DNA of 26,152 nucleotides from an uncultured Lachnospiraceae bacterium (GTDB taxonomy: Bacteria; Bacillota; Clostridia; Lachnospirales; Lachnospiraceae), in the NCBI GenBank assembly GCA_910585255.1, contig CAJUEI010000025.1, forward strand, positions 1 to 26,152, read 5' to 3'. The notes beneath the pieces are model-generated. The model was not told the DNA's origin, did no database searches, and saw only the letters and a program-made list of their open reading frames with translations. Shown piece by piece: positions 7,709-15,752 of this stretch. The position numbers and the translations under genes were made by a program. The stretch's first letter is position 1. The number at the start of each line of letters is the position of its first letter.

Positions 7709-8548
7709 TTATTTTTCATAATTTGTAATAATTACTTCCTTACCTGTACGTTTTGATGCATCCCGGTTGATACTGCGTCTCACATCAATTTCCCTAATTT
7801 TATATCCATTATAAAGCTCATATACCAGATCCACATTATGATTACTCAGCATAATAAAAGCACCAGCAGAATCTAAACGCCGAAATAATTCAGCCAGCCG
7901 TTTATGATCTTCAAGAGAAAATCCATCCTTTGTATAATCAGTAAAATTTGCAGTATTATTAATCGGAATATACGGAGAATCAAAATATACAAAATCTCCG
8001 TCTTTTACATCAAAACAAGCCGCCTCAAAATCTCCCTGCCGAATTTCTATTTCTGCTTCCCGAAGATATTGTCCGATATTTCTTAAATTTCCTTCATCGA
8101 TCGACACACCCTTCGTTTTATTATTATAAGGAACATTAAAAAGTCCTTTTGCATTTACCCGATATAATCCATTAAAACAATGCTTATTAATCCAAATCAT
8201 AAAAGCGGCACATTGTGCATCCAATTCACGATCCATAATCTTCCTATTATACTCTGCTCTCATCAGCAAATAACGTTCCTTGTCACAAGAAACCGCATCC
8301 AATTCATTCACTATCTTAATCACGGCATTCGTATTATCCCGAAGCTGAATATAGCCATTCAAAAGCTGTTCATTTACATCATTTAATACTGCCTTTGCTG
8401 GCTGCAGACTAAAAAGCAATGCCCCTCCGCCAATAAAAGGTTCAAAATAAGTACCAAATGATTCCGGCATAAATTCTTTTAATTTTTCAAGCAGCTGTCT
8501 TTTTCCGCCAGCCCATTTTACAAATGAAGTCATCTTTAAATTATTCAT
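7709..8548 (-). CDS. dam: Dam-type DNA adenine-N6 methyltransferase (D12 class)
   Basis: 279 residues, normal for DpnM/MboI/Dam enzymes, which methylate adenine in GATC. Motifs are FVKWAGGKRQLL (9-20), the AdoMet site FEPFIGGGALLF (35-46), and catalytic motif IV read as DSPY (190-193), where most relatives have DPPY. It is followed by the FTDYTKDGF segment and a C-terminal KRTGKEVIITNY. GAGGG precedes the start; a second ATG five codons in is possible. It lies 15 bases downstream of a MutH/Sau3AI-like nuclease on the same strand, so it very probably acts as the protective methylase of a type II GATC system. GATC specificity comes from family resemblance, not proof. Confidence 0.9.
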   Translation of the reverse strand: MNNLKMTSFVKWAGGKRQLLEKLKEFMPESFGTYFEPFIGGGALLFSLQPAKAVLNDVNEQLLNGYIQLRDNTNAVIKIVNELDAVSCDKERYLLMRAEYNRKIMDRELDAQCAAFMIWINKHCFNGLYRVNAKGLFNVPYNNKTKGVSIDEGNLRNIGQYLREAEIEIRQGDFEAACFDVKDGDFVYFDSPYIPINNTANFTDYTKDGFSLEDHKRLAELFRRLDSAGAFIMLSNHNVDLVYELYNGYKIREIDVRRSINRDASKRTGKEVIITNYEK

Positions 8549-8563
8549 CGTTTCCCTCTTTTA

Positions 8564-9235
8564 TCAATCCATCCTATCATAACAACCACTCATTCGCCCT
8601 ATCTCACGCACAAACTCTTTTCGAAAATAAAATGCATGATTTTTATTTGAAACATAACGCCCATAAATATCAGAATAAATTGGATGATACGGTTTCGAAT
8701 CCTTACTTCGTATCTGCATATAAATTCCATTCGAGGTATGTATATATCCATCTTGACTATTTTCGATATACTCTTTTAACTCCTGACATATCAAATGATA
8801 ATCCTGGCATAAAGCTTTTTTTAACAATGCGAATTTCTTATTCGATAAATTAACAGAAATACTTGATAAAAACATCCAATCTTTTGGTTTTCCTTCTTTA
8901 CAAACAGGAACATAAAGAATATTTTTAATCTTTTCATATAAATGGGTTTCTTCAAATGGTTTTATTTGAATTAATTCATCAATTATACTACTAATTTGAG
9001 TAATAAAAACCGTTTCTTTTGGATTCCCCTTTTTATCACATTTATTCGTCTTCAGCTCTCCATCCTCAAAATCCAAATTGGTATTAGAAAGATTCATCCC
9101 AAGAGCCAATTCTAATAATTGTCCTGTTTTCCCTTTATTAACTATAATCGTTTCCATCTCTTCTGAAGAAAATAAATCTTTAAACTTAATATAAGAGAGT
9201 TTATTCAATTGTTTATAGGCTTCCTTAAGTTTCAT
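8564..9235 (-). CDS. MutH/Sau3AI-like restriction endonuclease, probable GATC specificity
   Basis: 223 residues with AAAGGAG upstream. The N-terminal half carries the MutH/Sau3AI signature KGKTGQLLELALG (34-46), then D55-x4-E60-L-K62-T, the metal-binding and catalytic D...ExK set, with E42 as the likely fourth ligand. Both MutH and Sau3AI act at GATC. At 223 residues it is close to MutH and about half of Sau3AI, so the second pseudo-nuclease domain is missing. It is first in an operon with a Dam-type methylase, which favours restriction over mismatch repair; no mutS or mutL is present. An alternative is a Dam-directed nicking enzyme. Confidence 0.8.
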   Translation of the reverse strand: MKLKEAYKQLNKLSYIKFKDLFSSEEMETIIVNKGKTGQLLELALGMNLSNTNLDFEDGELKTNKCDKKGNPKETVFITQISSIIDELIQIKPFEETHLYEKIKNILYVPVCKEGKPKDWMFLSSISVNLSNKKFALLKKALCQDYHLICQELKEYIENSQDGYIHTSNGIYMQIRSKDSKPYHPIYSDIYGRYVSNKNHAFYFRKEFVREIGRMSGCYDRMD

Positions 9236-9515
9236 ATTTCTATTTTTCTCCTTTCTATAACCAAATATTAAAACACTATAAAACCCTAAAATCTAGATCA
9301 ATACTGACTTTTTTATAATCAAATATAAAATAGAAATATCCATTTTTATACAAATCTTAATCTAGATAACTTCTTTCCTCCTTACAAATTAACCTTAAAT
9401 TCTTACTTTACTATCATAACATTTTATTTAATTTTTGTCACCTCAATCTATCTTTTAAACTCACAAAATAGATATCACAATAAACCAACAAAACCAAATC
9501 TAACGACAAGAAAAA
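9236..9515. other. AT-rich upstream region of the restriction operon
   Basis: No gene is supported. ATCTAGAT-like words occur at about 9291 and 9361. A GATC at 9296-9299 lies in the probable promoter region of the nuclease gene. No promoter hexamers stand out clearly. Confidence 0.4.
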
Positions 9516-9768
9516 ACAGCCAGAGAGGGGAAGTCCTTCCTTTCTGCTGTGACTTCGGAGAAAAGTTAGAAAGTCTTATGCCTCTGTCGATCCCCTAGGA
9601 TTTTTTGTCATCCTCGATGACAAAAAAAGGCACGTGTTTAGCCTCCTGCAGAGGCGAATTGCGTGCCGGTCCGTCCGGCTGAAAACACATAAATTCAGAG
9701 GCATTAGACTTTCTACCTTTTCGGAGAGCGGAACAGCAGAAAGGAAGGACTTCCCCTCTCTAGCGTCC
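9516..9768 (+). repeat. Structured noncoding repeat, copy C (complete)
   Basis: A complete copy of about 253 nt. Terminal stem: 9519-9550 pairs with 9733-9764 (32 bp, one C.A mismatch near the base). Second stem: 9568-9586 pairs with 9696-9714 (19 bp, T.T mismatch at the same place as in the copy at 256-492), continued by AAAAG/CTTTT. Head hairpin 1: 9601-9612 with 9616-9627. Head hairpin 2: GGCACG (9629-9634) with CGTGCC (9662-9667), inner GCCTC (9641-9645) with GAGGC (9651-9655), loop CTGCA. The stem sequences differ from those at 256-492 but the pairing is kept. Single-stranded parts match closely. Apparent short open frames on either strand follow from the repeat and lack ribosome binding sites. 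Confidence 0.9.
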
Positions 9769-9807
9769 CCCTCGCCTTTCCCTCTCCTCCCCAAACAATC
9801 AATCCCC

Positions 9808-9873
9808 CCAAAAAAATAAGAAGTAAGCAGTCACCCATCCAAATCCAAGCAACCACTTACTTTCTTATCCTAT
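9808..9873 (-). terminator. Terminator of tadA
   Basis: On the minus strand ATAAG-A-AAGTAAG-type arms pair across the interval 9817-9869 (CTTACTT with AAGTAAG at 9821-9827/9856-9862, extended by CTTAT/ATAAG). The stem is followed by a run of seven T (9810-9816 read in reverse). It lies just past the tadA stop. Confidence 0.65.
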
Positions 9874-9890
9874 CTCTTCCCCCCTATTCC

Positions 9891-10364
9891 TTATCCCTTC
9901 TTCTTCCGCAATTCCCGAAAAAACTCCGTAAGCATAGCACTACATTCCTCTTCGCAAATCCCAATCTCTATCTCAACCTGATGATTAAATCTAGGCTCCT
10001 GCAAAAGATTCATAACCGATCCCGCACACCCCGCCTTCGGATTCCTGCACCCAATATAAACCTTCCGCATCCGAGCCTGTACAATTGCCCCGGAACACAT
10101 CTGACAAGGTTCCAATGTCACATACAGATCACAATCCTCCAACCTCCAGTCTCCCATCACTCGACTTGCCTTACGAATTGCATTTAATTCCGCATGAGAA
10201 AGGGTATTCTTATCCGCTACCCGGCGATTATACCCCCTGCCAATAATCTTTCCATGATAAACAATTACACATCCAATCGGTACCTCCTGAATCGCCGCTG
10301 CCTTCTTCGCCTGCCGAATTGCCTCTTTCATAAATTTTTCCTGTTCTGTATACTGTACCTTCAA
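9891..10364 (-). CDS. tadA: tRNA-specific adenosine-34 deaminase
   Basis: 157 residues, typical length. It deaminates A34 to inosine in the tRNA-Arg(ACG) anticodon. The zinc and catalytic motifs are SHAELNA (H57, E59) and PCQMCSGA (C87, C90), with the N-terminal helix EKFMKEAIRQAKKAA and EVPIGCVIV as in TadA. The start is TTG, directly abutting the stop of the upstream acetyltransferase, with GAGGAG 8 bases before it. Translation is therefore probably coupled. An internal ATG (residue 12) would cut into the first helix. In many Firmicutes tadA precedes the SRP RNA and dnaX. Neither is seen here; instead the structured repeat and restriction genes follow. Confidence 0.95.
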   Translation of the reverse strand: MKVQYTEQEKFMKEAIRQAKKAAAIQEVPIGCVIVYHGKIIGRGYNRRVADKNTLSHAELNAIRKASRVMGDWRLEDCDLYVTLEPCQMCSGAIVQARMRKVYIGCRNPKAGCAGSVMNLLQEPRFNHQVEIEIGICEEECSAMLTEFFRELRKKKG

Positions 10365-10943
10365 TTAATTCTCCTCACTCTTTGTTACAAGCAGCGAATA
10401 CTGCCGATGATCCGTCCACTCTCCATGTATTTTCGCATATCCCCTTGCCGTTCCCTCATAATAGAACCCAAGCCGCCCAATCAATCGAATCGAAGCCAAG
10501 TTATCTGGTGCAATATAAGCCGTAATCCGATGCAGCCGATACTGCGGCACAATATTAGAAAGCAAAAACCAAAGTGCTTCAAATGCATATCCATAGTGAT
10601 GAAATGCACTGTCAAATTTATATCCAATATTGCAGGAATCATAAGGTGCCCGGCGAAATCCCGTCAAAGAAATCGTACCAATAATCCGATCCGGATTTGA
10701 TTTTAAATAAATATAATAACGCAGGCTTCCCCCCTTTATAATCTGATTATACTCCGCTGTCAGCATATCTCTAATATAACCCATAGTATAAAAACTCTGA
10801 TTTTTCTCTCCTTCGTACTGCTCAAACAACTGCTTATTACTAGAAAGAAATGCCAATACTTGAAATGCATCCATTGCATTTAATACTTTTAAAATCAATC
10901 TTTCTGTTTCACAAACCAATTGCATAACCTTCGCCTCAATCAT
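10365..10943 (-). CDS. RimJ/RimL-type GNAT acetyltransferase
   Basis: 192 residues. The opening CETERLILKVLNAMDAFQV is typical of the RimJ/RimL family. It continues with YYIYLKSNPDRIIGTISLTGF, CNIGYKFDSAFHHYGYAFEAL (the acetyl-CoA loop region, with the usual basic G-x-G replaced by H-Y-G-Y-A), IAPDNLASIRLIGRLGFYYEG and a C-terminal DHRQYSLL. It probably acetylates a protein N-terminus or a small amine; the substrate is unknown. The start is uncertain: MIEAKV at 10943 has a weak site, while MQLVCE at 10925 follows TGAGG with 8-base spacing. Its stop touches the tadA TTG start, so the two are co-expressed. Confidence 0.85.
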   Translation of the reverse strand: MIEAKVMQLVCETERLILKVLNAMDAFQVLAFLSSNKQLFEQYEGEKNQSFYTMGYIRDMLTAEYNQIIKGGSLRYYIYLKSNPDRIIGTISLTGFRRAPYDSCNIGYKFDSAFHHYGYAFEALWFLLSNIVPQYRLHRITAYIAPDNLASIRLIGRLGFYYEGTARGYAKIHGEWTDHRQYSLLVTKSEEN

Positions 10944-11016
10944 TCTTCTTTTCTGCTTCCACTATAGCAAAATTTCTTCCATATTGCAACGTAGTTTACC
11001 ACAGAAAAAAGATTCC

Positions 11017-12738
11017 TTAAAGCGTTACTTTTTTATACCAATATCCAAACTGTCCCAACATCTTATCACATACCTTCACCGGTTTAAAACCGCCAAATCC
11101 AAACATAGAAGCCATCATCTTTTCATTTGGATGATAAATCCCAGGAATCCCCAGAACAAACTCCCCATTCTCCCTAGTCAAAATCAAATATCGAAAATTG
11201 TAATACCCATGCAGCAAAAAACTATTACTCCCCAATACCCAATTTTCCTGCGGAAGCATACGAAGATCCCGCAAATCAATTTTCAAACAAAGACACTCCG
11301 GTTCGTCTACAAAAGCCCGTATCTTTGGAAACTGATGACACAGCTTATCCCATATCGTCTCTTCTGCCTTCAGCACATTCTCCGACATCTGACTTTTCAA
11401 TTCCACTTTTCCTTTTTTCCGAGTCTCCGCCGCACTGCCAGCCCATTCTTCCGACTGTACCGGATCAATCCAGCCAACCATATCCATACCCTGCATGGTA
11501 TTCTGCTGCATCTTATCCTGTGACATCTGTTCCGATTGAGTTTCCTCCCACTGTTCTCTATTCTGATTCATACACTTCTGAACTTGTTCTCGTAACTGCC
11601 GCTCTTTCTCTTGACATTCCTCCCAGCTTATTTCCTTCCACATACTAGGTGCAGGTGTTTCCCACAACAATCCATTCTCCCGTGTATCCTCCGCCTTTTG
11701 TTTCTCCACTTCCCCTCTCTTACTATGGATATTCGTCACTTCCCTCTCTCCATTCACAGTTTCCACAACAACCGTCTCTATCCCCTCCGCCTGCTGCATA
11801 AACTCCGTTCTCTGTTCCTGCTCCTCTCCCTTCTTCTGCATAATATCCATCTTTTGTCCCCTCTTTACGCCACGTTCAAAATCCTCTTGCTTTTTCTTCT
11901 GTTCCTCCGCTTCCCCGTTTAATTCCCTTCCGTCTAATTCTTCTGTACCAAATTTTTCTTGTTCCAAATCCTCCCCATTGAAATCATTCGAATTTTCCTG
12001 ACCCAATCCCCTTATATCCGATTCCCTTTTATTAAAATCTTCTCCTCCCAACCTCTCTATATTAGGCTCCTTTCCACTCAAATCTTCGCTATTCTCATTT
12101 CGTCTTTCTTCATCAGATTCCCCTATATCCGAATCTTTTTCATTCCTCTCCTTTCCATCTAAATCATTACTGCAAAGCATTTCTTCGTCCACTTGTTCAA
12201 TTTCTTCTGCCTGTTCTGCTGCCTCCACTTCTTCTTTCCAATTCCTATCAAAAAAGATAATCGGTTCTTTTTTCTGTTCCAACACCTCAGAAACACGAAG
12301 CAGTCCGTCCTCTTCTTCAGAAACAGCTCCTTCACTATTATGTAAATAAAATCGATTTACAACAATCGCATAATCATCCCATCCAGAGGCAAAAATCCGT
12401 TCATTTCTATCTTCCTCTCGAACAAAAATCCCATTCATTTCATCCAATGCCAAATTGGTACCCCTTATATTCTGCGTTTCAAATTGTTCATGAAATTCCC
12501 CAATTCCATTTACAATCTGAAAACTCCCAATATAAATCCCTAAAATATCCTCCTGTCTGCGATAAAACAAATACACCTTTTCGCACTTTCCATTACTCTG
12601 CACAACTCCCTTTATATTGACTGCAATCTTACATTGCCCATTTCTAGAATCCACCTTTGCAAAACCAACATTACTCTCTTTTATCCCATTGTTATACATA
12701 TAAATATAAGAAACAAATCGCTTTATCTCCGTCACCAC
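11017..12738 (-). CDS. DUF6128-like protein with long acidic linker
   Basis: 573 residues with tandem GTG codons as start and AAAGGGG 5 bases before the first. Residues 1-140 form an N-terminal domain (RFVSYIYMYNNGIKESNVGF ... GQCKIAVNIKG). Residues 465-573 form a conserved C-terminal domain (LHGYYNFRYLILTRENGEF, LGIPGIYHPNEKMMASMFGF, FGYWYK). I recall this two-ended architecture in Lachnospiraceae proteins labelled DUF6128, without a database check. Between them lies about 320 residues of Glu/Lys/Gln/Asn-rich low complexity with degenerate L-(G/N)-x-E-x-(F/L)-N-x-x-E-S repeats, probably disordered or coiled. No signal peptide. The function is unknown. Confidence 0.7.
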   Translation of the reverse strand: MVTEIKRFVSYIYMYNNGIKESNVGFAKVDSRNGQCKIAVNIKGVVQSNGKCEKVYLFYRRQEDILGIYIGSFQIVNGIGEFHEQFETQNIRGTNLALDEMNGIFVREEDRNERIFASGWDDYAIVVNRFYLHNSEGAVSEEEDGLLRVSEVLEQKKEPIIFFDRNWKEEVEAAEQAEEIEQVDEEMLCSNDLDGKERNEKDSDIGESDEERRNENSEDLSGKEPNIERLGGEDFNKRESDIRGLGQENSNDFNGEDLEQEKFGTEELDGRELNGEAEEQKKKQEDFERGVKRGQKMDIMQKKGEEQEQRTEFMQQAEGIETVVVETVNGEREVTNIHSKRGEVEKQKAEDTRENGLLWETPAPSMWKEISWEECQEKERQLREQVQKCMNQNREQWEETQSEQMSQDKMQQNTMQGMDMVGWIDPVQSEEWAGSAAETRKKGKVELKSQMSENVLKAEETIWDKLCHQFPKIRAFVDEPECLCLKIDLRDLRMLPQENWVLGSNSFLLHGYYNFRYLILTRENGEFVLGIPGIYHPNEKMMASMFGFGGFKPVKVCDKMLGQFGYWYKKVTL

Positions 12739-13039
12739 TCCTACCCCTTTCCGCTAACCTTCTTCCGTTATATTTATTGTATGTAACAATCGAATTCCCT
12801 ATGATTTTTTTAACAGACAAAAAAATAGGCTCTCCATGTCATTTCGACAAACAAATTTTCCCCTTAATAACAAGCACCTCAAAAAAACTTTTAGCCAAAA
12901 ATAAGTTTTTCCCTAAAATAAATCTGCCCAACGAATCCATATCCGCTATTAGCCGCCTAGGATTTTTGTCATCAAAAAATGACAAAAACGGGGTGTTTTT
13001 AGCCCGCTGCACGGACAAATTACACCCCGACTATTACTT
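12739..13039. other. Intergenic region with a reduced repeat core
   Basis: No gene seen. Its left part is AT-rich and unexplained. Its right part (12957-13029) is a reduced copy of the structured repeat that doubles as a terminator-like hairpin for the chemotaxis receptor gene. Confidence 0.5.
12957..13029 (+). repeat. Structured noncoding repeat, copy D (core only)
   Basis: Only the two-hairpin head survives. CTAGGAT leads into TTTTTGTCAT (12963-12972) pairing with ATGACAAAAA (12979-12988). Then GGGGTG (12990-12995) pairs with CACCCC (13023-13028), with TTTAGCC, the CTGCA loop and a weakened inner stem CCG/CGG. The long terminal stem and second stem are absent. On the minus strand the second hairpin is followed by GTTTTTG, 11 bases past the receptor stop, so it may terminate that transcript. 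Confidence 0.75.
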
Positions 13040-14722
13040 TTATCCCTTTAATTTAAACCGCATCACCAACCGATTCAATGTATCTACCTGAGCACTCTGC
13101 TGCTCACTAGTAGCCGCCGTCTCTTCCGCTGTAGCTGAATTATTCTCCACAACACTAGCTACCTGATTAACCGCCTGATTAATCTCCTGAATAGAAAGCA
13201 AGTTTCCTTCCAGCGTCCCAGCCATATCCTCCATCGCTCTGGTAGCTATCTTCGCCCCATCCATAACCCCATTCATACTAACTGCAACCTCATCCGCAAG
13301 CCGTATTCCGGTAGACACAGAGTCCACTGTCCCCTGTATCAACACGGTTGTCCCGCTTGCTGCTTCCGAAGACTGATTGGCCAATCTCTTCACCTGTTCT
13401 GCCACTACGGCAAACCCTCTTCCGGCTTCTCCTGCCCGTGCTGCTTCAATCGCCGCATTTAAAGCCAAAAGATTTGTCTGTGAAGCAATCTCATTAATAA
13501 CCTGTATAATCTCCCCAATCTGTTCCGACCGATCACTAATAATTCCGATTGCACTCTTTAACTCTTCTAATTTCTGATTTGTCTCCAAAAGAGCGGCACC
13601 AGCTCCCTGTGCTGTCTCTGAAGTCGTCTTTGCCTCTTCCACACTTTTACGAACCGTCTCCTCCATAGTCACCATAGATGCCGCCAATTCTTCCACAATA
13701 CTTGCTTGATTGGTATTTCCCTCAGCCAAATCCTCCGAAGCCATAGCCAATTGACTTGCCCCCTGATTCACCTGTTCAGATACCTCCTGAAGAGTAAGAA
13801 GCATACTGCTCAGATCCTTTACAATCCGGTTTACTGCTTCCTTAATCGGTGCAAACTCACCAATGTAATCCTTTTTTAATTCATCTGTAAAATCGCCCCC
13901 TGCCATCTTTACCAGCTTTTCAGCCATCTCACTAATCAATCCCTGCAAAAACTTCTTTGTATCCTGTATCGCCTTAGTCAAAGTCCCCATTTCCGTTTCA
14001 TCTATCTGTAAGTCCAAAGGATCAGATAACCGTCCCTGCGAAACCAGCAGCATTGCATCCTTAATTTTTAAAATCGGACTCAATAGTTCTTCTTTAATAA
14101 ATTTCACTAAAATCAAAAGTACCCAAATCACTCCTGCCATACACAGAATCGATGCTGCTGAAAAAATAAATGTCACTCCTTGTATCCGTCTTACATCTTT
14201 CTCTGTACGGGATTCTATCTCGGAAAAAAGCTGCATCATATCATCCTCAATACGTGCCAGCTCCCCTGCATACTGATCTCCATAAAGAATGGTTCTTGCC
14301 GTTGCAAAATCTCCTATTGACGAAACCGCCTGCATCGCTTCTTCTTCCAACGGAACCAGATCATTTGAAATCAATCCGATTTCCTCAATCAGTCCTTTCT
14401 CTGTCTCAGACAATCCAATCTGATACATCTTCTCTTTTGCAATCTCTCGTCTCTTTGCCACATTTACTTCATTTTCATAATTATCATAATGGGATCGTTT
14501 TCCTGTTATAATATAATTTCTCGCCTCGGAAGTCAGATATTGGGAGGCCTGCCAAAAATTATAGGCATTATTGACAAGCTGATATTGTGCATCCTTTTTT
14601 GCAATTAAAAAATTATTGGTCGCTATTGTTGTAGCCACAAGAAAAATTGCCACTCCTAATGTAATAATCGTTTGCTTTGTGTATCGTTTCATTCTTGTAC
14701 TTTGATTTTCTCTTCTTTCCAT
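13040..14722 (-). CDS. Methyl-accepting chemotaxis protein
   Basis: 560 residues; AGGAGG lies 8 bases before the ATG. TM1 is at about residues 18-40 and TM2 at about 187-210. The extracellular part between them is predominantly helical, a four-helix-bundle-like sensor with no recognised ligand motif. Two HAMP-like segments follow (LLSPILKIKDAMLLVSQGRL and LVKMAGGDFTDELKKDYIGEF), then the coiled-coil signalling domain with the conserved hairpin tip TNLLALNAAIEAARAGEAGR (CheA/CheW contact) and Gln/Glu-rich methylation helices. There is no CheR-binding pentapeptide at the C-terminus. A lone gene with no che or flagellar genes nearby. The ligand is unknown. Confidence 0.95.
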   Translation of the reverse strand: MERRENQSTRMKRYTKQTIITLGVAIFLVATTIATNNFLIAKKDAQYQLVNNAYNFWQASQYLTSEARNYIITGKRSHYDNYENEVNVAKRREIAKEKMYQIGLSETEKGLIEEIGLISNDLVPLEEEAMQAVSSIGDFATARTILYGDQYAGELARIEDDMMQLFSEIESRTEKDVRRIQGVTFIFSAASILCMAGVIWVLLILVKFIKEELLSPILKIKDAMLLVSQGRLSDPLDLQIDETEMGTLTKAIQDTKKFLQGLISEMAEKLVKMAGGDFTDELKKDYIGEFAPIKEAVNRIVKDLSSMLLTLQEVSEQVNQGASQLAMASEDLAEGNTNQASIVEELAASMVTMEETVRKSVEEAKTTSETAQGAGAALLETNQKLEELKSAIGIISDRSEQIGEIIQVINEIASQTNLLALNAAIEAARAGEAGRGFAVVAEQVKRLANQSSEAASGTTVLIQGTVDSVSTGIRLADEVAVSMNGVMDGAKIATRAMEDMAGTLEGNLLSIQEINQAVNQVASVVENNSATAEETAATSEQQSAQVDTLNRLVMRFKLKG

Positions 14723-14773
14723 ATCTGACTCCTCCTACAGCAAATCCATCTATCTATTATATTCCCATTTATA

Positions 14774-14803
14774 AATGTAGCACGAAATCTATTCTGTCGT
14801 CAA
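14774..14803 (-). promoter_or_regulatory. Candidate promoter of the chemotaxis receptor gene
   Basis: On the minus strand TTGACG (14803-14798) and TACATT (14779-14774) are 18 bases apart, upstream of the receptor ribosome binding site. Confidence 0.35.
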
Positions 14804-14847
14804 TCAAAATTCCTAATTTTATTGTAACTTTTTTCTATCTTTTCTTT

Positions 14848-15729
14848 CTATTCCTCTTCCTTTTCTATCATTTTTACTAAAGAATTACTTAACTCTGCAA
14901 ACTGCTGCAAAGAAAGTGTTTCTCCCCGAACGGAAAGAGACAAATTTTGTTCCTCTAATGCTGTTTGAATCTGCTCCTTTGTATAGACAATCTCTGGCGA
15001 ATTCAGCAATCCATTGACTAATGTCTTTCTTCTCTGATTAAAAGATGCCCGAATAAGGGCAAACATCAGTTTTTCATCCACTGTAAAAACCGGCGGCTCT
15101 TGATACCGAGTTAGACGAATAACAGCAGAGCCCACCTTAGGACGAGGCATAAAACAATTTGGAGGGACATTTGCTACAATTTCAGGCTTTGCATAATACT
15201 GCACAGCTAAAGACAATGCCCCATACTCTTTCTTTCCTGGTTCCTCTTTTATCCGATCCGCTACTTCTTTTTGTACCATAATGGTAATCGTTTCAACTGG
15301 TACATCTCCCTCTAATAATCCCATAATAATCGGCGTTGTAATATAATAGGGAAGGTTCGCTACTACCTTAAACGGTCTGCCTCCGTTTTGTTCCTGTGCC
15401 AATTTTTTTAAATCCATCTTTAAAATATCTGCACAAATCACTGTTACATTCGAATATCCGACTAAGGTATCTGACAAAATCGGAATTAAATTTCGATCAA
15501 TTTCTACTGCAATTACCTGCCCGGCACGTTCAGCAAGAGCCTGTGTCATCGTTCCAATCCCAGGACCAATCTCCAATACACAATCCTCCTGTGTCAAAGC
15601 AGCAGAAGACAAAATTTTCTCCACCACATGGGCATCAATTAAAAAATTCTGCCCAAATTTTTTCTGAAACACAAACTTATATTTTTGAATCACCTCTATT
15701 GTTTTTTTTGGATTACTTAAATCTGCCAT
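14848..15729 (-). CDS. rsmA: 16S rRNA dimethyladenosine transferase (A1518/A1519)
   Basis: 293 residues, normal for RsmA/KsgA, which dimethylates two adjacent adenines in the 3' terminal helix of 16S rRNA during 30S maturation. It has the signature FGQNFLID (25-32), the AdoMet loop VLEIGPGIGTMTQALAE (51-67), acidic VEIDR, the catalytic NLPYYITTP motif and the C-terminal PRPKVGSAVIRL and SFNQRRKTL. It lies 23 bases downstream of tatD, probably in the metG-tatD-rsmA operon under the T-box. In many Firmicutes rnmV sits between tatD and rsmA; it is absent here. The ribosome binding site is weak (GGGG). Confidence 0.97.
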   Translation of the reverse strand: MADLSNPKKTIEVIQKYKFVFQKKFGQNFLIDAHVVEKILSSAALTQEDCVLEIGPGIGTMTQALAERAGQVIAVEIDRNLIPILSDTLVGYSNVTVICADILKMDLKKLAQEQNGGRPFKVVANLPYYITTPIIMGLLEGDVPVETITIMVQKEVADRIKEEPGKKEYGALSLAVQYYAKPEIVANVPPNCFMPRPKVGSAVIRLTRYQEPPVFTVDEKLMFALIRASFNQRRKTLVNGLLNSPEIVYTKEQIQTALEEQNLSLSVRGETLSLQQFAELSNSLVKMIEKEEE

Positions 15730-15752
15730 AAATACCCCATTTCTTAAGATTT

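Noticed and set aside
9516..9768. SRP RNA expected after tadA
   Set aside because: No SRP-type core or tetraloop was seen, and the same sequence recurs at unrelated loci.
9576..9819. Short open frames on both strands over the structured repeat
   Set aside because: They follow from the inverted-repeat structure, lack ribosome binding sites, and the stems change sequence while keeping pairing, which protein coding would not explain.
11325..12162. Open frames on the plus strand opposite the DUF6128-like gene
   Set aside because: They are shadows of the biased codons in the acidic linker. Composition is Leu/Ser/Phe-rich with no ribosome binding site.
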